The notes under the pieces were generated by a model that did no database searches, was not told the DNA's origin, and saw only the letters and a program-made list of their open reading frames with translations. 64,000 bases of DNA, taken from the NCBI GenBank assembly GCA_016217595.1, contig JACRHS010000010.1, positions 186,001 through 250,000 of the forward strand, given 5' to 3'. The position numbers and the translations under genes are program-made. Positions 1-7,347 of this stretch are shown here, in pieces (positions within the stretch are counted from its first letter, which is position 1; the number at the start of each line of letters is the position of its first letter). This stretch comes from Opitutia bacterium (GTDB lineage Bacteria; Verrucomicrobiota; Verrucomicrobiia; Opitutales; Opitutaceae).

Positions 1-132
1 CGTCGAATCGCACACCGTCTGTTCGAACTCGACATGCTTTCCATCAAGCGCGCCAAAGCCGACGTGCGCACCACCCACCCCGACTCCGCCAGCTCGTCGC
101 TCGCGTTTGCCGTACCGACTACGACCGAATAA
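1..132 (+). CDS. C-terminal end of an unidentified protein (partial)
   Basis: The reading frame is open from the first base of the window and stops at the TAA at 130-132, giving 43 residues of a protein that begins outside the window. The visible part starts RRIAHRLFELDMLSIKRAKA and ends in a Ser/Thr-rich low-complexity tail. It runs toward the NUDIX gene, which is on the opposite strand and ends 20 bp away, so the two are convergent. I do not recognise the family from this fragment. Confidence 0.55.
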   Translation, partial: RRIAHRLFELDMLSIKRAKADVRTTHPDSASSSLAFAVPTTTE

Positions 133-152
133 GCCGCCCGCGCATCGCCAGC

Positions 153-701
153 TCAGCTGCCGGCGACTGTCTTGCGCACCATGCGCACCATGGATTCCTC
201 GGGATTGAGCGTCGCCACGCGCGCCAGCTCCACCCATGCCAGATCGTGCGACTCGTCGCTCACCACGAGCGGCTCCGTCGGATCGGCCTCGACCACAAAA
301 CGCAGATCCAGATGCCAGTGACCCGGCACGCCCTTGCGCTCGGGAATCCAGTGGCGGTCGACGTCGAACGGCTCTGCGGTCACCAGGCGCAACCGATTGA
401 GCCCGCTCTCCTCCTGCGCCTCGCGCAGCGCCACCGCCGCCAGCTCGGTCTGCCCGTCGGCGTGGCCGCCGAGTTGCAGCCATTTGTCGAGTTTGCGGTG
501 ATGCGTAAGCAGGGTGCGCGTGCGGGCCGGATCGACGATCCACGCCGAGCCGGTCAGATGCCCCGTCAGACACGAACGCAAAAAGCAGTCCGCGTGCGCT
601 TCCACAAAGCGGATGATCTCCGCCGTCATCTCCGCTTCGTGCGGGTCGAGCGGAAGCGCCGCATGGGCACGCAGCAGGGCGAGAACGGGAGCGCGGTGCA
701 T
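153..701 (-). CDS. NUDIX hydrolase
   Basis: A 182-residue protein of the NUDIX pyrophosphohydrolase superfamily, which cleaves nucleoside diphosphates linked to another moiety using a metal bound by the NUDIX box. The box lies at about residues 78-101, beginning GGHADG and ending REAQEESGL. The spacing places Thr where the first Glu of the consensus GX5EX7REUXEEXGU is expected, with Glu in the next position; GGHADG-type boxes of this kind are common in the family. The N-terminal 50 residues are helical and precede the beta-rich core. The gene starts 4 bp after the stop of the upstream LOG-family gene, so the two probably form an operon. The substrate cannot be read from the sequence. Confidence 0.88.
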   Translation of the reverse strand: MHRAPVLALLRAHAALPLDPHEAEMTAEIIRFVEAHADCFLRSCLTGHLTGSAWIVDPARTRTLLTHHRKLDKWLQLGGHADGQTELAAVALREAQEESGLNRLRLVTAEPFDVDRHWIPERKGVPGHWHLDLRFVVEADPTEPLVVSDESHDLAWVELARVATLNPEESMVRMVRKTVAGS

Positions 702-705
702 CGGT

Positions 706-1287
706 TCAGGTGGTCACAAACCATTTCGACTCGGCGGTCGTCGGCCGGAAGGCCGCCAGCTGCGCGAAAATTTCCTCCACCGTTGTCGCCACGGTGAACA
801 GTTCCAGATTGCTCGGCTTGTTGAAACGCTCGCGCACCATTTTCTCGAAGAAGCGCAACAGGTCGTCGTAGAAACCGTCCTGGTTGAAAAACACGCACGG
901 TTTGCGCAGCACATCGAGCTGCCGGAGCGTGACGATTTCCATCATCTCCTCCAGCGTGCCCCACCCGCCCGGCAGGGCGAGAAACGCGTCGGCGCGCGTT
1001 TCCATGAGCAGCTTTCGCTCGCGCATGGTGACGACTGTGTGCATCTCGTCGGCGCCCTCGTAGGCAAGCTCCTTGGCCTTCATGAAATCGGGAATCACGC
1101 CCACCACGCGCGCGCCGCCAGACTTCGCCGCGCGCGCCACCGTGCCCATCAAACCGGTCTTCCCGCCGCCGTAAACCAGCCCCCAGCCCTGCGCTGCCAG
1201 CGCGCGCCCCACCGCCTCGGCGGCGGTGAAATATTTCTGGTCCAGCCGGTCGCTGGAGGAGCAGTAGACGCAAAGGAGCTTCGTCAT
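706..1287 (-). CDS. LOG-family protein (putative nucleoside-5'-monophosphate phosphoribohydrolase)
   Basis: A 193-residue protein of the LOG/TIGR00730 family, a Rossmann-like fold also annotated as lysine-decarboxylase-like. Characterised members release the base from (cytokinin) nucleoside 5'-monophosphates. The family signature PGGxGTxxE is at residues 106-114 (PGGWGTLEE), the Arg-Lys of the active site is at 91-92, and the N-terminal phosphate-binding region contains YGGGKTGLMG at about 39-48. The length is typical. It is the first gene of a likely two-gene minus-strand unit with the NUDIX hydrolase, suggesting nucleotide housekeeping. Specificity for cytokinin precursors versus general purine nucleotides is unknown. 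Confidence 0.9.
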   Translation of the reverse strand: MTKLLCVYCSSSDRLDQKYFTAAEAVGRALAAQGWGLVYGGGKTGLMGTVARAAKSGGARVVGVIPDFMKAKELAYEGADEMHTVVTMRERKLLMETRADAFLALPGGWGTLEEMMEIVTLRQLDVLRKPCVFFNQDGFYDDLLRFFEKMVRERFNKPSNLELFTVATTVEEIFAQLAAFRPTTAESKWFVTT

Positions 1288-1373
1288 GGAAAAGGGAAAA
1301 GCAGGAACGAACGCCGAATCCCATCAATTTCGAGCTGAGCTTTGGGAAAAAACGTGTCCAGTGGAGCGCATCC

Positions 1374-2252
1374 GTGGCATCACCTCCCTCCAGCTATCGC
1401 GGTCGCCTCGCCCCGTCTCCGACCGGGCATCTGCACCTCGGCCATGCGCGGACGTTTTGGATTGCCGCGCAACGCGCCGCCGCCGCGGGCGGGACGCTGC
1501 TCTTGCGCAACGATGACCTGGACCGCGCGCGCTGCCGGCCGGAATTCGTCGCCGCCATGCTGGAAGATTTGCGCTGGCTCGGGCTGCGTTGGAGCGAAGG
1601 GCCGGATTGCGGCGGACCACATGCGCCTTACCATCAGAGTGAACGCACCGCGCTGTACCGCGCCGCGCTGGCCCGGCTGCACGCGGCGGGACTGATTTTC
1701 CCCTGCACGCGTTCGCGTCGCGATGTGCTGGAGGCGGCCGGCGCGCCGCACGAAGACGGCGGCGGTGGCGACGACGAACCGGTTTACCCAAGAGATTTCC
1801 GCCCCCCGGCGGAGACGCCGTTGCCACCGCTCGGCGGGAAAATCTCCGTCAACTGGCGGCTGCGCGTGCCCGACGGCGAGACGATCGCGTTTCGCGACGG
1901 GCATTACGGCGAACAACAAGCCGTGGCCGGGCGCGATTTCGGCGACTTCGTCGTCTGGCGCAAAGACGACACGCCGAGTTACCAGCTGGCCTGCGTCGTG
2001 GACGACGCCGCGATGGGTGTCACCGAAGTAGTGCGCGGCGCCGACCTCATCAAGTCGACCTTCCGGCAACTCCTGCTCTACCGCGCCCTCGGCGCGCCGG
2101 TGCCGGCGTTTTATCATTGTCCGCTCGTCACCGACGCCGGCGGCGTGCGCCTGGCCAAGCGTCACGATGCGCTCAGCTTGCGCACCCTGCGCGCCCAGGG
2201 GAAAACACCCGCCGAGCTGTTGGCGCAGTTTGCCGAGACCGCCGCGCCGTAG
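1374..2252 (+). CDS. gluQ: Glutamyl-Q tRNA(Asp) synthetase
   Basis: A 292-residue paralogue of the catalytic core of glutamyl-tRNA synthetase without an anticodon-binding domain. This matches GluQ, which attaches glutamate to queuosine in the anticodon of tRNA-Asp. The class I signature is present: APSPTGHLHLGH at 13-24 (HIGH box) and LAKRH at 260-264 in the place of KMSKS. The zinc-binding cysteines of E. coli GluQ are mostly missing (only a single Cys in the CTRSRRDV stretch), as in some other lineages. I chose the GTG at 1374 because the HIGH region follows immediately and no closer ATG precedes it. It is divergent from the LOG gene. Confidence 0.87.
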   Translation: MASPPSSYRGRLAPSPTGHLHLGHARTFWIAAQRAAAAGGTLLLRNDDLDRARCRPEFVAAMLEDLRWLGLRWSEGPDCGGPHAPYHQSERTALYRAALARLHAAGLIFPCTRSRRDVLEAAGAPHEDGGGGDDEPVYPRDFRPPAETPLPPLGGKISVNWRLRVPDGETIAFRDGHYGEQQAVAGRDFGDFVVWRKDDTPSYQLACVVDDAAMGVTEVVRGADLIKSTFRQLLLYRALGAPVPAFYHCPLVTDAGGVRLAKRHDALSLRTLRAQGKTPAELLAQFAETAAP

Positions 2253-2255
2253 CGC

Positions 2256-2624
2256 TCACCGACGAGGCAATGCCGGGTTGTGCCAATCGCGCGGCAGGAT
2301 CGACTCGGGGCCGATGATGTACACGCGGTAGTAGAGCCAGAACACCACAACGCCGAGCGCGGCGAGAAACAGGATCTCGCCCAGCCGCCCGCCCTCGGTG
2401 CGGCTGCCGCGTTGGAGCCAGCCGATGAGCATGCCGATCGCCGGCGCCACCAGAAACCCCACCACCGAAGCGCCAAACAACACCATGCCCATGATCGCCG
2501 CCGTGCGCAGCAGCGGATCGCCAATCATGCGCGCCTTGTAGCTCACCAGCTCGATGCAGAGGTTGAGCAGGAGCAGGCAGCACGGCAGGACATAGAAGGA
2601 GCGGACGGCTTGGTCGGTTTTCAT
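2256..2624 (-). CDS. Small integral membrane protein, function unknown
   Basis: A 122-residue protein with three hydrophobic segments, at about residues 9-28 (leucine- and cysteine-rich), 40-65 and 85-105, so it probably sits in the inner membrane. The ATG at 2624 is preferred over an upstream start at 2795 because the longer frame adds an Arg-rich, non-hydrophobic stretch that overlaps the MIF-like gene on the other strand. Its stop is only 4 bp from the end of gluQ (convergent). No recognisable domain. Confidence 0.7.
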   Translation of the reverse strand: MKTDQAVRSFYVLPCCLLLLNLCIELVSYKARMIGDPLLRTAAIMGMVLFGASVVGFLVAPAIGMLIGWLQRGSRTEGGRLGEILFLAALGVVVFWLYYRVYIIGPESILPRDWHNPALPRR

Positions 2625-2726
2625 CTTCGCGTTTGCGGCGGGACTGTTTCGGAACACAATTGCGGCAGCTTCCCGTGAAGCGCGCAACTCCGCCCCGCGT
2701 CGTTCAACCCTCAACCCAGCCCCGTC

Positions 2727-3071
2727 ATGCCATACCTCAAAATCCAGACCAATCTGCCGCTGACGAAGAAAGCCGAGCGCACCGTTTTGAAACACGCCTC
2801 CGCCCTCGTCGCCGAGGAGCTCGACAAGCCCGAAGAGTACGTGATGGTCGCCATCCAGGCCGACACGCCCATGCTCTTCGGCGGCAGCGACGAACCGGTG
2901 GCCTTCCTGGAGCTAAAAAGCATCGGTCTGCCCGCGCGGCGCACCAAGCAGCTCTGCCAGTCGTTGTGCGCCCTGATCGAAACCCACCTCGGCATCAAAA
3001 AAGAGCGCGTCTACGTGAAGTTTATCGACGTCGCCCGCACGATGTGGGGTTGGAAGGGCGACACGTTCTGA
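2727..3071 (+). CDS. MIF/phenylpyruvate tautomerase-related protein
   Basis: A 114-residue protein that matches the macrophage migration inhibitory factor family over its full length. Pro2, which becomes the N-terminal catalytic proline after Met removal, is present (MPYLKIQTNLP). The region MLFGGSDEPVAF corresponds to the conserved MAFGGSSEPCAL of MIF, and the C-terminus GWKGDTF corresponds to GWNNSTF. Known relatives tautomerise keto-enol substrates such as phenylpyruvate as homotrimers; the physiological substrate in bacteria is usually unknown. It is followed by a small FmdB-like gene on the same strand after about 100 bp, in which the motif TTTTCGATTGCCG occurs twice with small variation. 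Confidence 0.9.
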   Translation: MPYLKIQTNLPLTKKAERTVLKHASALVAEELDKPEEYVMVAIQADTPMLFGGSDEPVAFLELKSIGLPARRTKQLCQSLCALIETHLGIKKERVYVKFIDVARTMWGWKGDTF

Positions 3072-3171
3072 GATTTTCGATTGCCGATTATCGGTTTTCG
3101 ATTGCCGTTCCCCCTCGGCGGAACATCTGTGCCCGCCTGATCGAAACCGAGATTCTTTAGTCGAAACTCCG

Positions 3172-3414
3172 ATGCCCATCTACGTCTACGAAACCATTCC
3201 GCAAAAGCCCCGGCAGAAAGCGCGCCGCTTCGAGCTCAAACAGTCGATCAAGGACGCCGCGTTGAAGAAGCACCCCGAGACCGGCGAGCCGGTACGCCGG
3301 GTGATCACCGGCGGCGCGGGCGTGATCACATCGAAAGCGCGGAGTTCGTCGAAGAAGTGCTGCGGCCGGCACGGCAGCAAATGCTGCGGCGGTGGCGGCT
3401 GTTGCAGCTGCTGA
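3172..3414 (+). CDS. FmdB-like small protein with a cysteine-rich tail
   Basis: An 80-residue protein starting MPIYVYETIPQK. The start resembles the FmdB/CxxC_CxxC_SSSS zinc-ribbon family (usually MPIYEYRCxxCG), but the first CxxC is replaced by ETIPQKP. The middle (FELKQSIKDAALKKHPETGEPVRRVI) matches the region in which FmdB proteins describe the second ribbon and the target-like segment. The last 22 residues carry nine cysteines in CC, CCGGGG and CCSC groups, with a His, and look like a metal-binding tail. It is convergent with the MazG-like gene 16 bp further on. The function is unknown; metal storage or binding is an inference from the tail alone. Confidence 0.7.
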   Translation: MPIYVYETIPQKPRQKARRFELKQSIKDAALKKHPETGEPVRRVITGGAGVITSKARSSSKKCCGRHGSKCCGGGGCCSC

Positions 3415-3430
3415 ACGCGCTTTCGCGCGC

Positions 3431-3802
3431 TTACAATTCGTCGTACTTGTCGGCGCGACCGCGGGCTTTTTCCACCGGATATTTTTTTGCGTTGGCCGCC
3501 ATTTTCGCGGTGATGGCGGAGGCGAGGTCGATGCCGGTCATGTTGGCGAATTCGAGCGCGTAGATCACGACGTCGGCCAGCTCTTCCTCGATTTTGGCCC
3601 GCTTGGCCGGATCGGCCGCGACGGATCGCGACTGCTCGGGCGTCGTCCACAGAAAATGCTCCATCAACTCCGCCGCCTCGGCAGAGAGCGCCATGCTGAG
3701 ATTTTTCGGCGCATGGAACTGCTCCCAGTCGCGCTCGCGGGCAAAGGCCAGAATGCGGGACTTGAGCTCGGCTATCGTGGTGGCGGTGTCGGTGGCAGGC
3801 AT
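3431..3802 (-). CDS. MazG-like nucleotide pyrophosphohydrolase
   Basis: A 123-residue all-helical protein of the MazG/dUTPase-like NTP-PPase superfamily, closest in layout to RS21-C6/dCTPP1-type proteins. The metal-binding acidic motifs are visible: EAAELMEHF (EExxE-like) near residue 42 and EEELADVVIYAL (ExxD) near residue 72. Such proteins hydrolyse non-canonical or excess (d)NTPs to monophosphate and pyrophosphate and act as house-cleaning enzymes. It is a single gene; its start faces the region with the sigma-54-like promoter, which points the other way. Confidence 0.85.
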   Translation of the reverse strand: MPATDTATTIAELKSRILAFARERDWEQFHAPKNLSMALSAEAAELMEHFLWTTPEQSRSVAADPAKRAKIEEELADVVIYALEFANMTGIDLASAITAKMAANAKKYPVEKARGRADKYDEL

Positions 3803-3908
3803 GGGCGGATGCTCGCCAAAAGCGCCCGCGGTGCAAGCCGGCGGCGCGCACGGGAACTTTTTCCCGCCTCGCAGGACTCAACTTTCGCTCGAAAAAATCG
3901 CAAACGCA

Positions 3909-3927
3909 CTTGGCACGCCTCCTGCAT
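3909..3927 (+). promoter_or_regulatory. Candidate sigma-54 (-24/-12) promoter
   Basis: TTGGCACG at 3910-3917 is followed by four bases and CTGCA at 3922-3926, compared with the consensus TGGCACG-N4-TTGCW. There is one mismatch in the -12 element, and the GG and GC doublets are exactly 10 bp apart, which is the strict sigma-54 spacing. It points to the right, toward a 47-codon frame (ATG 3955) and the hsp20 gene (ATG 4187). No enhancer-binding-protein site was identified. Confidence 0.5.
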
Positions 3928-3954
3928 TGTGCATGGTGCGTTAGTTCAAAAACC

Positions 3955-4098
3955 ATGACACGGACAATTAAATCTCTCTGCGGCATCGCCGGCACTTCGA
4001 TTACGAAGGCCACGGCGACGTCTTGCCGCGTTGAGATGCGTCCGGTCGTTGGTCGCTGGCAGCACCAGCAACACGCCGACACCGGCTCTCCGGGCTAA
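3955..4098 (+). CDS. Possible 47-residue small protein upstream of hsp20
   Basis: A short frame (MTRTIKSLCGIAGTSITKAT...) that begins 28 bp after the -12 element of the sigma-54-like promoter and ends at a TAA 88 bp before hsp20. It has two cysteines, a basic start and no membrane segment. The first 20 residues are mildly amphipathic. No clear Shine-Dalgarno sequence is seen, so this could equally be untranslated leader. It is reported because it is the only plausible small reading frame in the 384-bp gap between the MazG-like gene and hsp20. Confidence 0.25.
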   Translation: MTRTIKSLCGIAGTSITKATATSCRVEMRPVVGRWQHQQHADTGSPG

Positions 4099-4186
4099 AC
4101 CTCCGCTTAGCGGAAAACACACACAGCCCAAATTCGAGAGTCCGGTGGCCCACCAAGCCTCCCGGAAAAAATTTATTTTTTCTCCC

Positions 4187-4576
4187 ATGACCACACGCAA
4201 CCTCCCACTCCCAATCGCCCACCGCTCCCGCCCGCGCGCGACCACCCGCGTCGCCGTGCGCCGTCCGCTGTTCGATTGCCAGGAGCACGCCGACCGCCTG
4301 ACGCTCGTCGTGTACGTGCCCGGCGTGAACGCCGCCGGCGTGGAGATCACGACCCGCGGCCCGGATCTCCGGGTGCTGGCGCGCAAGACCCGCTTTGTCC
4401 GCGTCAACTGGCGCGCCCTGCACCTGGAAAAGGCGCAGAACGATTACGAGCTGACACTGCGGCTCGGATACGGCCTCGACTACGCCAATCTCACTGCCGA
4501 GCTCGCCGACGGCGTGTTGACCATCACGTTGCGCAAGCGCTCGACGCTGCCAGCCGGCGTCCGTCGCGCAGCCTAA
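4187..4576 (+). CDS. Small heat-shock protein (Hsp20/alpha-crystallin family)
   Basis: A 129-residue protein. Residues about 28-120 form an alpha-crystallin domain that begins at the FDCQEHADRLTLVVYVPGV strand pair and includes the diagnostic AELADGVLTITLRKRS near the end. Hsp20 proteins are ATP-independent holdases that bind unfolding proteins. The N-terminal 27 residues are basic and short. The C-terminal IxI/V anchor that normally tethers oligomers is absent; the protein ends LPAGVRRAA soon after the last strand. The ATG at 4187 follows a T-rich stretch; a longer in-frame start at 4031 would add an unrelated basic segment. A sigma-54-like promoter lies 260 bp upstream and a strong hairpin 19 bp downstream. 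Confidence 0.85.
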   Translation: MTTRNLPLPIAHRSRPRATTRVAVRRPLFDCQEHADRLTLVVYVPGVNAAGVEITTRGPDLRVLARKTRFVRVNWRALHLEKAQNDYELTLRLGYGLDYANLTAELADGVLTITLRKRSTLPAGVRRAA

Positions 4577-4594
4577 AAAATCGGCGTCTTATAA

Positions 4595-4630
4595 CGAACC
4601 CGTCGGAACCTTCGGGCGCCGACGGGTTCG
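4595..4630 (+). terminator. Perfect 12-bp hairpin after hsp20
   Basis: CGAACCCGTCGG (4595-4606) pairs perfectly with CCGACGGGTTCG (4619-4630) across a 12-base loop, 19 bp after the hsp20 stop. There is no U-tract after the stem, so it may be a Rho-dependent pause, an mRNA-stabilising stem or a processing site rather than a classical intrinsic terminator. Confidence 0.45.
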
Positions 4631-4684
4631 ATAGTTTGTACACTACGAGCTTCTACGTACTCAACTTCTCCCCCCGGCGTACCG

Positions 4685-4909
4685 ATGAAGAAGGTAACGA
4701 AAAAAATCCCCATGCAGCTCCCCTTCCATTTCTTCCGACTCGAACCGGCCCCCGCGCAACGCGACAGTGAGGCCATCCGACTGGTGCGGGTCATGGATAC
4801 CCAATGGGAACGTCCCGTTTTCCGGGCGCCCAGTCTGCCGACGCCCCGTCAGGTTTACAGCGAACTACCGTTCTCGGTGAATTTCCGCGCCAAGGACGTC
4901 AACCGCTAG
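4685..4909 (+). CDS. Small hypothetical protein
   Basis: A 74-residue frame between the hsp20 hairpin and a strong terminator, with a basic N-terminus (MKKVTKKIP), a central acidic/basic stretch and a Pro- and Phe-containing C-terminal part (RAPSLPTPRQVYSELPFSV). A second possible ATG at 4712 would give MQLPFHFFRL. No Shine-Dalgarno sequence stands out for either start. The presence of its own intrinsic terminator 28 bp after the stop supports transcription. No family is recognised. Confidence 0.45.
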   Translation: MKKVTKKIPMQLPFHFFRLEPAPAQRDSEAIRLVRVMDTQWERPVFRAPSLPTPRQVYSELPFSVNFRAKDVNR

Positions 4910-4936
4910 GAAATACGGGCCCACGGTTGCCCACCT

Positions 4937-4980
4937 AAAAGCTTCGGCCGGCGTTTGCCTGCCGAAGCTTTTTGTTTTCC
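4937..4980 (+). terminator. Intrinsic terminator
   Basis: AAAAGCTTCGGC (4937-4948) pairs with GCCGAAGCTTTT (4961-4972), followed by TTTTGTTTT-like sequence. The A-tract on the left also makes it usable from the other side, so it can end both the small gene at 4685 and rlmJ, whose stop lies at 4986. Confidence 0.85.
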
Positions 4981-4985
4981 GCCGG

Positions 4986-5870
4986 CTATTCCGGCACCAA
5001 CCAACGTTGGGAAACGCCACCGCCGGCATCTTGGGCGAGCGCCCGCGCCAGCACCGGCAGCCACGCCTGCGTGGCCCCATCGAATTGCCAGGGCGGATTC
5101 AGCACCACCAGCCCGCAGCCCTTCAATTTCAGGGAGGAATTCTCGCCAGCTATGCTCAGCTCCACCACCAGCGTCGGCGGCAGGGAGAGGATGCGCAGTT
5201 CGTCGAAAAACGCATCGACCCGCGCGCGTTCGGTCAGCGGATACCAGATCGCGTACACGCCGCTGGAAAACCGGCGCAGAGCTTCGCGCAGTCCTCCCGC
5301 AATTTGGGCAAATTCGTCCTGCGCTTCAAACGCCGGATCGATCAGCACCAGCGCGCGTTTCTCGGGCGGGGGCAACATGCTGCGGAGCGCCGCGTAGCCA
5401 TCCATCTCGTGAATGCCCGTCCGCGCGGCGCCGCCCAGCTCCGTCCGCAACGCGGCGCACTCCTCCGGGTGCTTCTCGCAGAGTGCCAGCCGGTCCTGCG
5501 GCCGCGCCAGCGCCCGCACCAGGTTGGGCGAGCCGGGATAAAACTGCGGGGCAATCGATGTCACCGACTCCGTGCCGGCAGGTCCCAAGGTGCGATCGAA
5601 AGCCCGCACCATGTCCACGTACTCGGTTAAGGCCGGTGGCAAATCGGGCAGCGACCACAGGCGGCCTATGCCCTCCGGCCATTCGGGCCGGCGCGTCAGG
5701 GTGTCGCCAAACGCCGCCGCCGCGAGATCGTAGGCCCCGCGGCCGGCGTGTGTGTCGAGATAGAGGAAGCCCTTGTCCTTGCGTTGCAGCCCGCGCACGA
5801 GCTGCACAAGCAAGGCGTGCTTCAAGACATCGGCGAAGTTGCCGGCGTGAAAATGATGGCGGTAATTCAT
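4986..5870 (-). CDS. rlmJ: 23S rRNA (adenine(2030)-N(6))-methyltransferase
   Basis: A 294-residue Rossmann-fold SAM methyltransferase. Its N-terminus YRHHFHAGNFADVLKH (residues 3-18) is the signature of RlmJ, which methylates A2030 of 23S rRNA before ribosome assembly. LDTHAGRG at 38-45 is the SAM-binding motif I, and NPPW near residue 260 is the conserved second motif. The catalytic motif IV, DPPY in E. coli RlmJ, reads DPAF at 178-181 here; the catalytic Asp is kept. The length is close to E. coli RlmJ (280). It appears to be a single-gene unit ending at a bidirectional terminator. Confidence 0.92.
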   Translation of the reverse strand: MNYRHHFHAGNFADVLKHALLVQLVRGLQRKDKGFLYLDTHAGRGAYDLAAAAFGDTLTRRPEWPEGIGRLWSLPDLPPALTEYVDMVRAFDRTLGPAGTESVTSIAPQFYPGSPNLVRALARPQDRLALCEKHPEECAALRTELGGAARTGIHEMDGYAALRSMLPPPEKRALVLIDPAFEAQDEFAQIAGGLREALRRFSSGVYAIWYPLTERARVDAFFDELRILSLPPTLVVELSIAGENSSLKLKGCGLVVLNPPWQFDGATQAWLPVLARALAQDAGGGVSQRWLVPE

Positions 5871-5903
5871 GCCGGCTGGGAACTGCCGCCGTCGGCGGGC
5901 CGT

Positions 5904-6398
5904 TTATTGCACCGGCACCTTGACCACGATCTTGCGCACGAGCGACGGGGCGGCGATGGCCACGCCCGGCATGTGCAGATCGGCCGGGAAATACACCGCG
6001 GCTTCACCTGCGCCAAAACGCAGCACCGAGGCGACGTCGGCATCGGCGTAGAAAATCATATCCTTGGCGGGCGTCTGGTTCTCCGTCACGCGCAGGCGGG
6101 CCACGTCGGCCACCGCCATCAGCTCCTCGCCTTCCATCACCACCTGAATGTCGATGTACTTCAGGTGCGATTCCATGCGGGCCTGGGCGCGCGGCTTGGT
6201 CATATAGGCCTGCTCCAGCGCGTAAACGCCGCCGGCCAGATCGATGCGCTTGGACTCGCCCACGCCGACCGCCTTGAGACGAGCGAGCGCCGCCGAGTCC
6301 GGGCGGGTAAACTCGTCGAGATAAGCGAACGCGGCATCGAACGCCGCATTACGTGCTGTTTGGGAGCGGACCGAGGAGAGAGAGCCAAAAATAGCCAT
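5904..6398 (-). CDS. YhcH/YjgK/YiaL (EbgC-like) family protein
   Basis: A 164-residue cupin-type beta-barrel protein of the DUF386 family. Members sit in sugar-degradation operons (for example YhcH with sialic acid genes, EbgC with beta-galactosidase). Conserved features seen are ESHLKYIDIQVVMEGEE near residues 77-93 (metal-binding His/Glu) and a C-terminal PADLHMPGVA segment (His ligand). The ATG at 6398 is chosen because GGAG sits 8 bp upstream; a longer start at 6434 is possible. No sugar genes are adjacent, so the substrate is open. It lies 33 bp after rlmJ starts on the same strand. Confidence 0.85.
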   Translation of the reverse strand: MAIFGSLSSVRSQTARNAAFDAAFAYLDEFTRPDSAALARLKAVGVGESKRIDLAGGVYALEQAYMTKPRAQARMESHLKYIDIQVVMEGEELMAVADVARLRVTENQTPAKDMIFYADADVASVLRFGAGEAAVYFPADLHMPGVAIAAPSLVRKIVVKVPVQ

Positions 6399-6478
6399 AC
6401 GCGCGACTCCAACGATTGCCCCGGCGCTCGGCAAACGAAAATCCGCGCCGGCCCGCGGGAAAATTGCGAACCAACTGG

Positions 6479-7216
6479 TTACTTTTTCGGAGCGGCCGCC
6501 GGCGCCGACAAACTGAACGTGAACGGCGAGATGATCGGGTTGGCCTCGACCTCTTCCAGCACCGTCTCATGCGCCGGCCGGCCGCTGGCCAGCACGGTGA
6601 TGCGATGCGGCAGAATCACTCCGCCCACCGGCCGGAAATCGGCGTAACGCATCTCCATCGGCACTTCGCGCCCCTTGGCCTGCCGGCGCTGCCACAGGCG
6701 GCGGACAATGAAATACGTCTCGCAATCGACCAACAGCTCCGCCGGACCGGTGAGCCGGTGCGTCACCAACACGCGAAACATCCGCCGGCCATCGACCTCG
6801 GTCTCGCCCGCATAATCGAGCGTGTATCCGCGTTCCGGCGGCGCGACGAGCGGATCGTCGAACTCCGCATCGGCGATGAACTCCCGGGCGGCGCTGTCAT
6901 CCATCAATTGCGGCACGGGCGGGTTGGCCTTCGAGCTGATCTGCCAGGGTTGATGCTCGCCGTCGTAGCCCTGCGTGGCGGTGCTGCCCTCGGCCTGCAC
7001 CACGGTGCGCACCCGGTTGGGGCGTTGGGCAACAATGCCAATGCGCAGCGTGCGGGAGCCAATCCGAATGACGCCGGTCGCACGGAGCGCCGAGAGCTCG
7101 GCGATACGCGTCGATCCGCCGATCACGTCGCGATGAATGCGCGCGATGGTGGACGCCTGATCGGCCCAAGCGGCGGAGACAAAGAGTAAACAGAGCGCTG
7201 CGATCCGGAGGTGCAC
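6479..7216 (-). CDS. Secreted LolA-like / outer-membrane lipoprotein-sorting-like protein
   Basis: From the GTG at 7216 the product is 245 residues, with an N-terminal signal peptide (VHLRIAALCLLFVSAAWA) cleaved near residue 19. The rest is beta-rich, with TRIAELSALRATGVIRIG, PVPQLMDDSAAREFIADAEFDDPL and a C-terminal MEMRYADFRPVGGVILPHRI segment. These resemble the MlaA-unrelated LolA/LppX-like convex barrel proteins that carry lipid or lipoproteins in the periplasm. Longer starts at 7297 and 7333 exist but place 30-40 Arg/Gly-rich residues before the signal sequence. Identification is by fold-level resemblance only. Confidence 0.65.
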   Translation of the reverse strand: MHLRIAALCLLFVSAAWADQASTIARIHRDVIGGSTRIAELSALRATGVIRIGSRTLRIGIVAQRPNRVRTVVQAEGSTATQGYDGEHQPWQISSKANPPVPQLMDDSAAREFIADAEFDDPLVAPPERGYTLDYAGETEVDGRRMFRVLVTHRLTGPAELLVDCETYFIVRRLWQRRQAKGREVPMEMRYADFRPVGGVILPHRITVLASGRPAHETVLEEVEANPIISPFTFSLSAPAAAPKK

Positions 7217-7347
7217 AGCGACATCTGTTCGCAGAAGCAGCCGACGAGGCAAGCCCGCTCCGCACCCGCCGGATGGCGAAGGCGCGAGCGACGGCATGAA
7301 TTTGCGCTGGCGTTGACCGCCCCGGCGCGTCACAGAGCTAAACTACT

